From contig NZ_JAIFZO010000002.1 in NCBI RefSeq assembly GCF_026341275.1, positions 4,494,118 to 4,558,117 on the forward strand: a stretch of DNA of 64,000 nucleotides. The letters are read 5' to 3'. The first letter of the stretch is position 1. Each line of letters starts with the position of its first letter. The stretch is from Streptomyces ortus (GTDB taxonomy: Bacteria; Actinomycetota; Actinomycetes; Streptomycetales; Streptomycetaceae). Below, one piece after another: positions 34,529 through 43,691 of this stretch. Both the position numbers and the translations under genes were made by a program. The notes under the pieces were generated by a model, which did no database searches, was not told the origin of the DNA, and worked only from the letters and a program-made list of their open reading frames with translations.

Positions 34529-35404
34529 TCAGGTCCCGGTCAGGCTGATCGCGATGTCCGTGACGTTCAGCGGGAACTGCCCGACGGGCGACGGCTCCCC
34601 GGTGAGGACGTTGACCTCGTAGAAGAACGGGGTGTCGGCGCCGTACGGGGTGAGCGAGGCGAAGGCGGTGTTCGAGACCGTCCTGCCGTTGGACAGGACG
34701 CTGTAGATGTCCAGGCCCGCGTCGGTACCGGCGTCGAAGCCGAGGAGGCCGGTCGGGACGAGGTTGCCCGCGTTGGGCGGCGACTGGATGACGACCTGGT
34801 CGTTGTACGTGTCGATGTCGAACAGGGTCGTCGCGGTGGACCCGACCTTGTCGTTGTTCGTGTAGCCGGCCGCGGTGACGCCCTGGGCGGCCGTGGTGAG
34901 CGGCGGGAGGTTCAGCGCGCTGTCCGTGGCCGTGGTGCCGTCGTTCAGGTTGTGCCGCAGGTTCTGGCCGTAGTTGCTGATCACCCGTAACCGGTCGGCC
35001 GCCGGGTTGAAGTCGATGTCGAAGACGGTGCCGTAGAGCGCGACCGTGAGCTGGGAGACCTTGGTGACGACCACGTCGGTGGTGGTCGGCGGGAAGGTGA
35101 TCGTGTAGATCCCGCCCTTCTCGCCGACGCCGTACAGGAGGCCGTTCTGCACGCGGAAGTCGATCCCGATCAGTTTGGTGTCGCCGACGAGCCCCTTGAT
35201 GGTCTTGACCCAGTTGAGGGTCGTCGGGTCGTCGGTGAGGAACGTGGCCATCGTGGTGCCCGTGCCGAAGATCCCGTACGCCCGCAGGCTGGAGGTGGCG
35301 TCGGGGGCGGCGGAGCTGGCGCCGGGCGCGCTCACCGTGAGCGCGGTTGCCGCGGACACGACCGCTACCGCCGCCGCGATTCTCTTCCTGACCGCTGCTT
35401 TCAT
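34529..35404 (-). CDS. Secreted DUF4394 protein
   Basis: A 291-residue exported protein. The signal peptide (KAAVRKRIAAAVAVVSAATA..., cleavage about residue 33 after SSA) is followed by a single DUF4394 domain, a beta-rich, propeller-like repeat (IGIDFRVQNGLLYGVGEKGG, DRLRVISNYGQNLRHNLNDG). The domain is often present in cell-surface proteins, usually without known function. The ATG at 35404 has GGGAGGG upstream. It is convergent with the response-regulator gene and divergent from the PucR gene. Confidence 0.85.
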   Translation of the reverse strand: MKAAVRKRIAAAVAVVSAATALTVSAPGASSAAPDATSSLRAYGIFGTGTTMATFLTDDPTTLNWVKTIKGLVGDTKLIGIDFRVQNGLLYGVGEKGGIYTITFPPTTTDVVVTKVSQLTVALYGTVFDIDFNPAADRLRVISNYGQNLRHNLNDGTTATDSALNLPPLTTAAQGVTAAGYTNNDKVGSTATTLFDIDTYNDQVVIQSPPNAGNLVPTGLLGFDAGTDAGLDIYSVLSNGRTVSNTAFASLTPYGADTPFFYEVNVLTGEPSPVGQFPLNVTDIAISLTGT

Positions 35405-35671
35405 TGTTTTCCCTCCCGTACTACCCATGCGAAACGACCCATGCGAAAGAATTCCGCATTTCGGTGCGCGCGGTGCTTCGAGCAGTCCCGCGTGGTTTCC
35501 ATTAAGCCCAGGCGGGATCGGCCCGACAAGCGAATCGAGCCACGAGTGGGGCCGGATCAAGGAACTTTGCGCACTGTGACAAATACGCGGTCGGCACATC
35601 CTTCATCGATTCACCCTGAGTGATAAGTGCCCGTCCGGATTTCATCTGGCGGCGCCCTGGCTCTCGGTGGC

Positions 35672-36973
35672 ATGCTCACGCTCATGGGGAGCCTCTTCGC
35701 CGAGCTGGCCCGGCAGGCGTCGGCCAACGCGCGCCGCGAGGTCGACACGTATGTGCGTGAGATTCCGGAGCTCGGCTCGCTGGACGTGAACTCCCGGGCC
35801 AGGGACGAGACGCTGGAGTACGCGGTGTGGTTCAGGCGCCGCACGCTCGAACTGGCCCCGGACAGCGGCGTCCTGACCGACGCCGACCTCGGCTACATCG
35901 CGTCGATGGGCGAGGCGCGGGCCGGGGCGGGGATGTCGCTGGACTCACGGCAACGGGTCCTGCGCGTGCACACCGAACTCATGCTGCGCGAGATCAACGA
36001 GGCGACCGAGGCCCAGCGCGGCGGCGATGTCGACGAACTCATGCGGATCATGAGCTGGTTCGCGCCCCAGGGCGAGCGGGGCATCGGCGCCTACCGGCAG
36101 GGCTTCGTGACGGCGCTGCGACGCCGGCTGCCGTACGTGGAGCAGGTCGCCCTGCTGACCCGTTCCCTGCTGGCCGGGGACCCCGTCGCGGCGGAACTCG
36201 CGCTGCTCACGGGAGTGGAACCGGCCGAGTACTACGAGGTGACGGTGATCCTGGTGCCCGACTGCCCCGTCGGCGACCGCGACCTGGAGAGCGGGATCGA
36301 GACGCTGGTGAGGAGCCACCGGGTGCCCGTCACCTGGTGTCCGGAGCGGGGCGGCAGGGGCGGCGAGCTGATCGCGCTGGTGCCGGGAGGGGCCCGGAGC
36401 GGGCAGGTTCCCACCGCCACCGCCACCGCCCCCTCCGCCGCCGCCACAGCCACCGACCTGCCGGCGGCGCCCTACGCGGCCGGGTCCGAGCCGATCGTGT
36501 CCGAGCCGGCCGTGTCCGGTCTTCTGCGGGACTTCGCCCAGGCGCTCGGCCGGCACTGTGCCGTCGGGACCGCCGGCGCGCCGGCGTCCGAGCTGGCCGG
36601 CGCGCTCGACCGGGCCCGGTGGATCAGCAGGGCGGCCCCCCTGCGGCGTACGTCCGGACGGCTGCGGGCGCACACCCTGGCGGACGTCTTCGTCGAACTC
36701 GCCGTCGCGGAGGTGCCGTTCGTCGACGACTGGCTCCGCTCGGTGGCCCGGAGCCTCGAAGCGGGCCCGGACCTCCTACTCACCCTCGACGCGTACTACC
36801 TCCACGACATGAACCGCGGTGCCACGGCGGAAGCCCTCACCATCCATCCGCGCACCCTGGACTACCGCCTCCGGCGGGCGAGGGAGCTCACGGACATCGA
36901 CCCCGGCTCGACGCGCGGCGTACGGATCCTCAGCTCGGTCGTCACCCGGAACCTGTCGGGAGCGTGGCGGTGA
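35672..36973 (+). CDS. PucR family helix-turn-helix transcriptional regulator (second copy)
   Basis: A 433-residue regulator as called. The N-terminal helical region (about 1-150), a middle segment carrying a Thr/Ala-rich low-complexity insert (encoded near 36415-36460), and the PucR-type HTH at the end (AEALTIHPRTLDYRLRRARE). It is a distant relative of the PucR protein at 8327-9397. The start is uncertain: ATG 35672 is chosen, ATG 35684 and GTG 35627 are in frame, and none has a strong Shine-Dalgarno. The ligand and targets are unknown. Confidence 0.8.
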   Translation: MLTLMGSLFAELARQASANARREVDTYVREIPELGSLDVNSRARDETLEYAVWFRRRTLELAPDSGVLTDADLGYIASMGEARAGAGMSLDSRQRVLRVHTELMLREINEATEAQRGGDVDELMRIMSWFAPQGERGIGAYRQGFVTALRRRLPYVEQVALLTRSLLAGDPVAAELALLTGVEPAEYYEVTVILVPDCPVGDRDLESGIETLVRSHRVPVTWCPERGGRGGELIALVPGGARSGQVPTATATAPSAAATATDLPAAPYAAGSEPIVSEPAVSGLLRDFAQALGRHCAVGTAGAPASELAGALDRARWISRAAPLRRTSGRLRAHTLADVFVELAVAEVPFVDDWLRSVARSLEAGPDLLLTLDAYYLHDMNRGATAEALTIHPRTLDYRLRRARELTDIDPGSTRGVRILSSVVTRNLSGAWR

Positions 36974-36977
36974 CCGG

Positions 36978-37352
36978 TCAGCCGGTGATCTCGAAGGAGG
37001 CGGCGCGGGACACGAACCCCGTGTCGCCGTCCTCGGCGGTCGCCGGCGCGGAGATGTGCCAGGTGCCCCGGTCCCTCCCGGACTCCTCCTTCTCCGTGAT
37101 CTTCAGCGTGTAGGTGCAGCGGGACGTCTCGTCCGAGGTGCTCCGGCACTCGGCGCTGTCCACGGACCGCAGCTCCGCCTCCGTCGGGTCGAGCTTCGAA
37201 CTCGCGGGCCACGCGATGACCTTGAGGCCCTTGACGCCCAAGTCGTCCCGCACGTCCGTGGTGAAGGTGAACGAGGCCATGGCGAACCCGCCGACGGCGA
37301 TTCCGCCGACGACGACAGCGGCGAACGACGAGATGAGAATGCGCCTGGACAT
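36978..37352 (-). CDS. Small exported or membrane-anchored protein
   Basis: A 124-residue protein with an N-terminal membrane segment or signal (RRILISSFAAVVVGGIAVGG) and a beta-rich outer domain that has two Cys (ECRSTSDETSRCTYTL), probably disulphide-bonded. No family is recognised. ATG 37352 has AGGGGGA upstream. Its stop lies only four bases from the stop of the PucR gene, with which it is convergent. Confidence 0.7.
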   Translation of the reverse strand: MSRRILISSFAAVVVGGIAVGGFAMASFTFTTDVRDDLGVKGLKVIAWPASSKLDPTEAELRSVDSAECRSTSDETSRCTYTLKITEKEESGRDRGTWHISAPATAEDGDTGFVSRAASFEITG

Positions 37353-37386
37353 GGATGTCCCCCTGAATGGAACTGCGTCGAATTGC

Positions 37387-37446
37387 ATGCGATGGCTATA
37401 GCGATGGCTATGGCTATGAATCTATTGCTATTTCTATTTCTATTGC
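37387..37446. repeat. AT-rich hexamer-like low-complexity tract
   Basis: GGCTAT-type units followed by TCTATT-type units across about 60 bases, near 37 percent GC in a 72 percent GC genome. It lies directly upstream of the small exported protein gene and before the pseudogene on the other strand. Confidence 0.8.
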
Positions 37447-37604
37447 GTCGAGTCGGAGCGGTACGGGAATTCCCTTCGGCGGGTTTGCTTCGCGTGCCGC
37501 TGCCGGATGACTGCCGTCCCCGCGGACCTCCACCCCTGGTAAGCGACGGGAATCCACCCCCGGCCGGAGTCGGGCCGCTCGGTCGCGGCCATGGCCTGGC
37601 CGCC

Positions 37605-38041
37605 GTGAACCGAATCGACGACCGGCTGCTGCCGGTCCTGCTGCTCTGCGCCCAGGCCCTGGTGGCCCGGCGCGGCGCTCGCGCGCGGGGCGGTGCCGGA
37701 CGCGTCCGCGCTCCTCGTGGCGGTCCTGGGGGCCGCGGGTGTCGGGCTGGCCCTGTTCACCGTGGCGACCGAACGGGACACCTTCACCGCCGTGCTGTGC
37801 GGGCCTGGTGGTGTGGGCGTTCGTGGTGAGCGCGAGCGACCGTTCGGACGGGTCCATGGCGGCATTCATCCCGCTGTTCGCCACCGCCCCGGGCAGTCTC
37901 GTGCCGCTGCTGTTGCTGCCGGTCGGCGCCGCGATGTTCGTCGTCGCCGTCGTGTTCGGGGCGCTGGTCAACGCGCTCGTCATCGGCTGGTGCGCCCGTG
38001 CGCCGCGTCGGGGCCGGGACCACCACGGCCCGGTGTCCTGA
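37605..38041 (+). pseudogene. Small membrane protein gene broken by two frameshifts
   Basis: Three consecutive frames each give part of one membrane protein. GTG 37605 reads VNRIDDRLLPVLLLCAQALV; the next frame reads DASALLVAVLGAAGVGLALF and on to TVATERDTFTAVLC; the third reads LVVWAFVVSASDRSDGSMAA and a long hydrophobic stretch with FGALVNALVIGW, ending at TGA 38041. Each junction is a +1 change (near 37650-37690 and 37800). The joined product would be about 140 residues with three to four helices, perhaps like Streptomyces SCO4225-family proteins (weak recollection). Sequencing error cannot be excluded, but two shifts in 440 bases favour decay. Confidence 0.65.
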
Positions 38042-38139
38042 ATTGGCTCGGATCCCCGAGTCTTCTCCCCCGCAGGCCTGGACCAGCACGCGACCGTCCT
38101 TCATGATGACGCTGCCATGACAACGTAATCCTCGGGGCG

Positions 38140-40068
38140 GTGGCCGTGCGCGGATCCTTCGGTTGGGCGACTCTGGCAGCCGCACTCCTTCTGGTGCCCC
38201 TCGCTCCCACGGCCTCGGCCGGCCCGGAGCCCGCCGCCCATGAGGCCGCCCAGTCCGCTCCGGCCGCGGCGGACTGGACGGCGCCGCTCAGTACGCGGGG
38301 CCGCTGGATCGTCGACGCGAACGGCGACCGGTTCAAGCTGCGGTCCGGCAACTGGCACGGGGCCAGCGGCACCTGGAACGGCTCCGGCAGCGTGGACGAC
38401 GACGCCAGTCATCACGCGGGCGAGAACTCCGGGCGGATACCCCTCGGCCTGGACCGGGCGCCGATGGCCGAGATCGTCGCCGGCTTCCGGCAGATCGGGA
38501 TCAACAGCATCCGGCTGCCCTTCTCCAACGAGATGGTCCACGACAGCCGCCCCGTCACCGACGACGCCGTCGCCGCCAATCCGGCGCTGCGCGGCAGGAC
38601 CCCGCTCCAGGTGTACGACGCGGTGATCGGCGAACTTACCGGCGCCGGGCTCGCCGTGATCCTCAACAACCACACCAACACGACCCGTTGGTGCTGCGGG
38701 GTCGACGGCAACGAACGCTGGAACGCCGGCCAGTCCGTGCAGACCTGGGAGGACGACTGGCTCTTCATGGCCCGCCGCTACAAGGACAACAAGCGGGTCG
38801 TCGGCGCCGACCTCTACAACGAGGTGCGCCGCACCATCTGGGACGACCCCAACTGGGGCCTCGGCGACGACCACGACTGGTTCGCCGCCTCCCAGCGCAT
38901 GGGCGACCGCATCCTGACCGAGGCCAACGCCGACCTCCTCATCGTCGTCGAGGGCATCAACTGGACCGGCATCCCCATCGACGGCTTCGCCCACGAACGC
39001 CCCACGCTGGCGCCCGTACGCACCCTCTCCCACACCCTCGTCGACTCCGGCAAGCTCGTGTACTCCGCCCACTTCTACGACTACACCGGCCCCAACCACA
39101 GCGGGGCCACCGGGACGGGCGAGACCACCGACCCGCGCTACCGGGACTTCAGCCCCGCCGAACTCGTCGACGTACTGAACCGCCAGGCCTTCTTCGTCAC
39201 CGCCGAACAGGACCAGCACTTCACCGCGCCGGTCTGGATCAGCGAGTTCGGGGTCGGCGGCCGGTCCGAGACGAACCCGGGGGCGCGGGCCTGGTTCGAG
39301 AACTTCGTCGACCATCTCGTGCGCACCGACGCCGACTTCGCGTACTGGCCGCTGGTGGGCTGGCACGAGAACCGCGGCGGCAACGGCTGGGCCCTGCTGC
39401 ACTGGGACTCGGCGGGCCACCGCATGGGGGTGTACGACGGTGACGACTGGCGGGCCGCGGCGTGGAGCCGGCTCGTCGGGGCGACGGGGCGTACGGGGCA
39501 GGTCGCGCGGGTGGCGGAGTGGTCGATGCTCAGCCCCGACCACGGGGACTTCATCGCCTCGCGGCGGATGCGGGGGGTGCCGGACTTCGACTCCGGCGCG
39601 CGCAAGGCCGTCTGCCCCGACGGGCAGCGCCTGCTCGGGCTCGCGCACACGGGCAACCGCGGGCTGTGCTCCGACGTGACCACGGCGGCGCCGGCCGCTT
39701 CGGGCGGCGGGTACGAGGTGGTCAAGGACGAGCGGTACGTGAAGGCCGGGGGTGACTGGGCCTCCGGGTACACCAAGCTGCAGTGCGCCGACGGGCAGGT
39801 GATGACCGGCTACAGCGTCCGGGGGGCGGCGGTCTCCGGTGCGCTGTGTACGGCCGTCGCGGCCGGGGTGATCACCGGTACGGCGGGGCGGACGGTGTGG
39901 TTCGACCGGGGGGACAACCGGGGGGCCGAGCCCAAGGGCGGGGACTTCGCGAACGGGCGGTACAAGGGGCAGTGCGCGGACGACGAGTACGTGGCGGGGG
40001 TCGCGTACACGGGCCGCATCGGGTCGTCCCGCACGCCGGACGCGCTGTACTGCCGAAGCCTCCACTGA
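38140..40068 (+). CDS. Secreted glycoside hydrolase family 5 (cellulase-like) enzyme
   Basis: A 642-residue exported enzyme. A signal peptide (about 1-29, LAAALLLVPLAPTASA) precedes a TIM-barrel GH5 domain (about 45-440). The acid/base Glu228 lies in GADLYNEVRRT and the nucleophile Glu369 in VWISEFGVGG, with NNHTNT and HFYDYTG also conserved. The C-terminal region (about 455-642) has six or more Cys and repeated C-x-D-G-Q and GxLC-like segments, possibly a carbohydrate-binding or adhesion module. The likely substrate is a beta-glucan such as cellulose, not settled. Starts GTG 38140 and 38146 are both possible. A strong terminator follows at 40073. Confidence 0.88.
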   Translation: MAVRGSFGWATLAAALLLVPLAPTASAGPEPAAHEAAQSAPAAADWTAPLSTRGRWIVDANGDRFKLRSGNWHGASGTWNGSGSVDDDASHHAGENSGRIPLGLDRAPMAEIVAGFRQIGINSIRLPFSNEMVHDSRPVTDDAVAANPALRGRTPLQVYDAVIGELTGAGLAVILNNHTNTTRWCCGVDGNERWNAGQSVQTWEDDWLFMARRYKDNKRVVGADLYNEVRRTIWDDPNWGLGDDHDWFAASQRMGDRILTEANADLLIVVEGINWTGIPIDGFAHERPTLAPVRTLSHTLVDSGKLVYSAHFYDYTGPNHSGATGTGETTDPRYRDFSPAELVDVLNRQAFFVTAEQDQHFTAPVWISEFGVGGRSETNPGARAWFENFVDHLVRTDADFAYWPLVGWHENRGGNGWALLHWDSAGHRMGVYDGDDWRAAAWSRLVGATGRTGQVARVAEWSMLSPDHGDFIASRRMRGVPDFDSGARKAVCPDGQRLLGLAHTGNRGLCSDVTTAAPAASGGGYEVVKDERYVKAGGDWASGYTKLQCADGQVMTGYSVRGAAVSGALCTAVAAGVITGTAGRTVWFDRGDNRGAEPKGGDFANGRYKGQCADDEYVAGVAYTGRIGSSRTPDALYCRSLH

Positions 40069-40072
40069 CCAG

Positions 40073-40128
40073 AAGACTGCGCCGTTCCCCGCGCCCCTGG
40101 ATGGGGGCGCGGGGAACGGCGCAGTCTT
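40073..40128. terminator. 25-bp perfect terminator built from the GGGGCGCGGGGAAC repeat
   Basis: Arms 40073-40097 and 40104-40128 are exact complements with a 6-nt loop, and a TTTT run starts at 40127. It lies between the convergent GH5 and MFS genes and can end transcription from both sides. Confidence 0.93.
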
Positions 40129-40144
40129 TTGGCTTTCAGGGCCG

Positions 40145-41503
40145 CTATGCCGGGACGCGGACCCGTTGGGACTCCGCGTCCGACAAGCGCGCCGCCCGCG
40201 TCCGCGTGCCGAACGCGGCCAGCGTCACCGCCCCCACCAGCCACGTCCCCGCGATGAAGTAGAAGACGCTCCGGTACCCGTGCCCGGTGTACAGCGCCGC
40301 CACGATCAGCGGACCCGCCGCGTTCGACAGCCGCCCCAGCCCGTAGGACACGCTCGTCCCCAGCGACCGCGCCCGCGTGTCGAACAGCTCGGGCGAGTAC
40401 GCGTACGCCAGCGCCGTGTAGCCCCGCTCGAAGAGGTTCACGAGGAAGCCGAACACGATGATGAGCACCGGGTCGAAGGTCAGCCCGTACAGCAGCCCGC
40501 ACACCGCGATCACCGTGCCGAAGGCCACCAGGCACCACTTCCGCTCGAACCGGTCGGTGACCAGCGACGCCAGATAGCAGCCGAGCGGCGCTCCGACCGT
40601 GGTGAGCGCCACGTAGAAGACGGACTTCTCGACGCTGAAGCCCTCCTTGGCCAGCAGGGTCGGCGCCCAGCTCGAATAGCCGAAGAAGCCGATGGTCTGC
40701 GTCATCCACAGGACGGACAGCAGCAGCGTCGGGAGCAGGTACTTCTTCTGGAGCAGCAGCCGCAGCGGCGCCTTCGTCGACGGCGTCCCGGCGACCGGCG
40801 GCGCGGGCTCGGGCAGCGGCCCCTTCTCCGCCGCCACGGCCGTCTCGATCTCCCTCAGGACCGCGTCCGCCGCCGCGTGCTCGCCCCGGCTCTCCAGCCA
40901 GCGCGGTGACTCCTTGAGGCGGCCGGAGAAGAGGACGAGCAGGACACCCAGCGAACCCCAGAGGTAGACCAGCCGCCACGACCAGTCGTTGAGCGGGACG
41001 ACCGCGCTGGCGATGAGGTTGGTGACGGGCGTCCCACAGATGCCGATCGCGATGGCGTACGCCTGGTACTTGCCGCGGATCGCCGACGGGTACATCTCGT
41101 TGACGTAGACGACTCCGACGACGGTCATCGCCGACAGGCCCGCCGAGGTCAGCACGCGGAACACGCCGAGCGAGACGAGGTCCCAGGAGAACACCGCCGC
41201 GAACGACGAGACGCCGAAGAACAGCGTGGTCCAGATCAGGGCCCGTTTGCGGCCCCACCGGTCGGCTATGGACCCGGCGACGACCGCCCCGATGAACATG
41301 CCGACGAAGGAGAGGGACGTGACGTAGGCGACCTGGTCGACCGTCAGGCCCCACAGCCTGATCAGTTTCGGCGCGGTGGTGGCGAAGCTGTTGATGTCCG
41401 CGAACTCGAAGAAGTACGCGAAGGCGACGGCCAGCAGGGTGACCTTGTGGAACCGCGAGACAGGCAGCCTGTCGAGCCGGTTCAGCGCGTTGGAGTGCTG
41501 CAT
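40145..41503 (-). CDS. MFS transporter, probably for an aromatic-derived acid
   Basis: A 452-residue major facilitator with 12 helices. It has the MFS signatures GSIADRWGRKRALI (loop 2-3) and, in the second half, DRFERKWCLVAFG. The N-terminal sequence with an FAYFFEFADINSFATTAPKL segment fits the metabolite:H+ symporter group (sugar, shikimate or aromatic-acid porters). It lies three bases downstream of the LigI-like gene on the same strand, so it almost surely imports the substrate of that pathway. 2-Pyrone-4,6-dicarboxylate or a related dicarboxylate is inferred. The ATG is at 41503. Confidence 0.88.
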   Translation of the reverse strand: MQHSNALNRLDRLPVSRFHKVTLLAVAFAYFFEFADINSFATTAPKLIRLWGLTVDQVAYVTSLSFVGMFIGAVVAGSIADRWGRKRALIWTTLFFGVSSFAAVFSWDLVSLGVFRVLTSAGLSAMTVVGVVYVNEMYPSAIRGKYQAYAIAIGICGTPVTNLIASAVVPLNDWSWRLVYLWGSLGVLLVLFSGRLKESPRWLESRGEHAAADAVLREIETAVAAEKGPLPEPAPPVAGTPSTKAPLRLLLQKKYLLPTLLLSVLWMTQTIGFFGYSSWAPTLLAKEGFSVEKSVFYVALTTVGAPLGCYLASLVTDRFERKWCLVAFGTVIAVCGLLYGLTFDPVLIIVFGFLVNLFERGYTALAYAYSPELFDTRARSLGTSVSYGLGRLSNAAGPLIVAALYTGHGYRSVFYFIAGTWLVGAVTLAAFGTRTRAARLSDAESQRVRVPA

Positions 41504-41504
41504 G

Positions 41505-42440
41505 TCAGAAGTCCTCGCCGGGCCAGTACAGGCCCATCGGGTTGGCGACCAGGAGCTTGTGCCGCTGCTCGGCCGTGACCGCCATGTGCGGGATGTGGTC
41601 GACGAGCAGACCGTCGTCCGGCATGTGGTCCGTGAGATTGGGGTGCGGCCAGTCCGTGCCCCACAGCACCCGGTCGGGGAACTCCGCCACGACGCGGCGG
41701 GAGAAGGGGACGACGTCGGTGTACGCGTGGCGTTCGCCGTCCAGCGCAGCTGGTCCGGTCTTGGTGAGGCGCTCCGGGCAACTCACCTTCACCCAGACGT
41801 CGTTGGCGTCCATGAACCGCAGGAAGCGGGTGAACTCCGGCCCGTCCACCGGCCGTGTCACGTCCGGCCGGCCCATGTGGTCCACCACGAGGGGGACGGG
41901 CAGCGACGCGAAGAAGTCCTCAAGGTCCGGCAGGTCGGCGCTCTCGAAGTACAGGACGACGTGCCAGCCCAGCGGGGCGACCTTCTTGGCGACGGTTAGC
42001 AGGTCGTCGGGGGGTGAGGTGTCCACCAGGCGGCGTACGAAGTTGAAGCGCACCCCGCGCACCCCCGCCGCGTCCAGCGCGAGGAGTTCGCTCTCCTCGA
42101 TGTCCGGGCGGACCGTCGCGACACCGCGCGCCCGGCCGCCGGCCGCGCGGACGGCGTCCACCATGGCGCTGTTGTCCGCACCGTGGCAGGTGGCCTGCAC
42201 GATGACGTTGCGGGCCACCCCCAGGTGGTCGCGGAGCGCGAACAGGTCCTCCTTGCCGCCGTCGCAGGGCGTGTACTTGCGCTGTGGCGCGAAGGGGAAC
42301 TCGGCCTGCGGGCCGAAGACATGGCAGTGCGTGTCGACGGCCCCCGGCGGCAGCCGGAAGGCCGGTGCGGACGGGTTCTCGTACCAGTCGAGCCAGCCGG
42401 GCGTCCTGGGGGAGCCGGCGGAGTCCACGGGGGCGCTCAC
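41505..42440 (-). CDS. ligI: 2-Pyrone-4,6-dicarboxylate hydrolase (LigI-like amidohydrolase)
   Basis: A 311-residue amidohydrolase-fold enzyme. It carries DTHCHVFGP near residue 36, RKYTPCDGGKEDLFALRDHL, QATCHGADN, VRGVRFNFV, VVDHMGRPDV and the C-terminal LWGTDWPHPNLTDHMPDDGL, a block-by-block match to LigI of Sphingobium as I recall it. LigI hydrolyses the lactone ring of 2-pyrone-4,6-dicarboxylate to oxalomesaconate (EC 3.1.1.57) in the protocatechuate 4,5-cleavage pathway. It is soluble. GTG 42440 lies five bases after the stop of the LigJ-like gene. LigI is metal-independent, which fits the loss of several canonical amidohydrolase ligands. Confidence 0.85.
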   Translation of the reverse strand: MSAPVDSAGSPRTPGWLDWYENPSAPAFRLPPGAVDTHCHVFGPQAEFPFAPQRKYTPCDGGKEDLFALRDHLGVARNVIVQATCHGADNSAMVDAVRAAGGRARGVATVRPDIEESELLALDAAGVRGVRFNFVRRLVDTSPPDDLLTVAKKVAPLGWHVVLYFESADLPDLEDFFASLPVPLVVDHMGRPDVTRPVDGPEFTRFLRFMDANDVWVKVSCPERLTKTGPAALDGERHAYTDVVPFSRRVVAEFPDRVLWGTDWPHPNLTDHMPDDGLLVDHIPHMAVTAEQRHKLLVANPMGLYWPGEDF

Positions 42441-42445
42441 GCGGC

Positions 42446-43471
42446 TCACCGCCCCTGTCGCTTCAGCAGCGCGTCCAGCCGCGGGTACACCGCGCGGGCG
42501 TTGTGCTCCTGGACCGCCGCCAGGTCGTCCGGGGAGAGGCCGGCGGCCTCCGCGTACCTGCGGGTGTCGTCGAAGTGGTGGCCGGTGCACGGGTCGATGT
42601 CGCGGACCGCGCCGATCATCTCCGAGGCGAAGAGGAGGTTGCGGGCCGGCATCACGTCGTACAGGAGGTCCGAGCCGGGCTGGTGGTAGACGCAGGTGTC
42701 GAAGTAGACGTTGCCCAGGACGTGTTCTTCGAGCGGTGGTCTGCCGAGTGCCATCGCCAGGCCCCGGAAGCGGCCCCAGTGGTAGGGGACCGCGCCGCCG
42801 CCGTGCGGGATGACGAGGCGCAGGGTGGGGAAGTCGGCGAACAGGTCCCCCTGGACGAGCTGCATGAACGCCGTGGTGTCGGCGTTGAGATAGTGCGCGC
42901 CGGTGGTGTGGAAGGCCGGGTTGACGCTCGTACTGACATGGATCATCGCCGGGATGTCGTACTCGGTCAGCTTCTCGTAGAGCGGGTACCACGAGCGGTC
43001 GGTGAGCGGCGGGGCCGTCCAGTGGCCGCCCGAGGGGTCGGGGTTCAGGTTCACCGCGACCGCGCCGTACTCCTCCACACAGCGGGTGAGTTCGGGGACG
43101 CAGGTGGCGGGGTCGACGCCCGGCGACTGCGGGAGCATCGCGGCGGGCACGAAGCGCTCCGGATACAGCCGCGAGACCCGGAAGCAGAGTTCGTTGCAGA
43201 TCGCGGCCCAGGCGGCGGAGGTCGCGAAGTCCCCCACGTGGTGGGCCATGAACGACGCGCGCGGCGAGAAGACCGTGACGTCGATGCCGCGCTCGTCCAT
43301 CAGCCGCAACTGGTTCGGCTCGAGGCTCTCGCGCAGCTCGTCGTCACCGATGCGCAGGTCCGCGGGGTCCGGCGCGGCCGACGGGTCGGTGAGGGCGGCG
43401 ATCTGCCGATCGCGCCAGGCCCCCAGGGCGGGTGGGGCGGTCGTGTAGTGACCGTGACAGTCGATGATCAT
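42446..43471 (-). CDS. ligJ: 4-Oxalomesaconate hydratase (LigJ-like amidohydrolase)
   Basis: A 341-residue amidohydrolase-superfamily enzyme. It starts MIIDCHGHYTTAPPAL and contains SPRASFMAHHVGDF, AINLNPDPSGGHWT-like sequence, MIHVSTS, HYLNADTTAFMQ, IPHGGGAVPYHWGRFRGLA and LFASEMIGAVRDIDP, each matching LigJ as recalled. LigJ hydrates 4-oxalomesaconate to 4-carboxy-4-hydroxy-2-oxoadipate (EC 4.2.1.83), the step after LigI. ATG 43471 is chosen (GAAGGA seven bases upstream). It is the first gene of the leftward operon ligJ-ligI-MFS. No aldolase (LigK) or ring-cleavage dioxygenase lies in the window. Confidence 0.87.
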   Translation of the reverse strand: MIIDCHGHYTTAPPALGAWRDRQIAALTDPSAAPDPADLRIGDDELRESLEPNQLRLMDERGIDVTVFSPRASFMAHHVGDFATSAAWAAICNELCFRVSRLYPERFVPAAMLPQSPGVDPATCVPELTRCVEEYGAVAVNLNPDPSGGHWTAPPLTDRSWYPLYEKLTEYDIPAMIHVSTSVNPAFHTTGAHYLNADTTAFMQLVQGDLFADFPTLRLVIPHGGGAVPYHWGRFRGLAMALGRPPLEEHVLGNVYFDTCVYHQPGSDLLYDVMPARNLLFASEMIGAVRDIDPCTGHHFDDTRRYAEAAGLSPDDLAAVQEHNARAVYPRLDALLKRQGR

Positions 43472-43691
43472 GACGGCGTCCTTCACAGGCCGGGCTGCTC
43501 TGCTGGGTGCCGTGCAGCCTCACCCGGGCCCGCGCCGCCGCACGAGGGGCCCTGGCACAGAACTAACGTCCCCTTAACACTCCGGCGGGTGCGGGGCCGG
43601 TGTGGTCTACATTCGGTTGCGTGGCTACGGGGAGTGGCCGGGGTTCCCCGAGCGGTCCGAGCGGCCCGAGCGGCCGAAGGAGGTGGACAGG

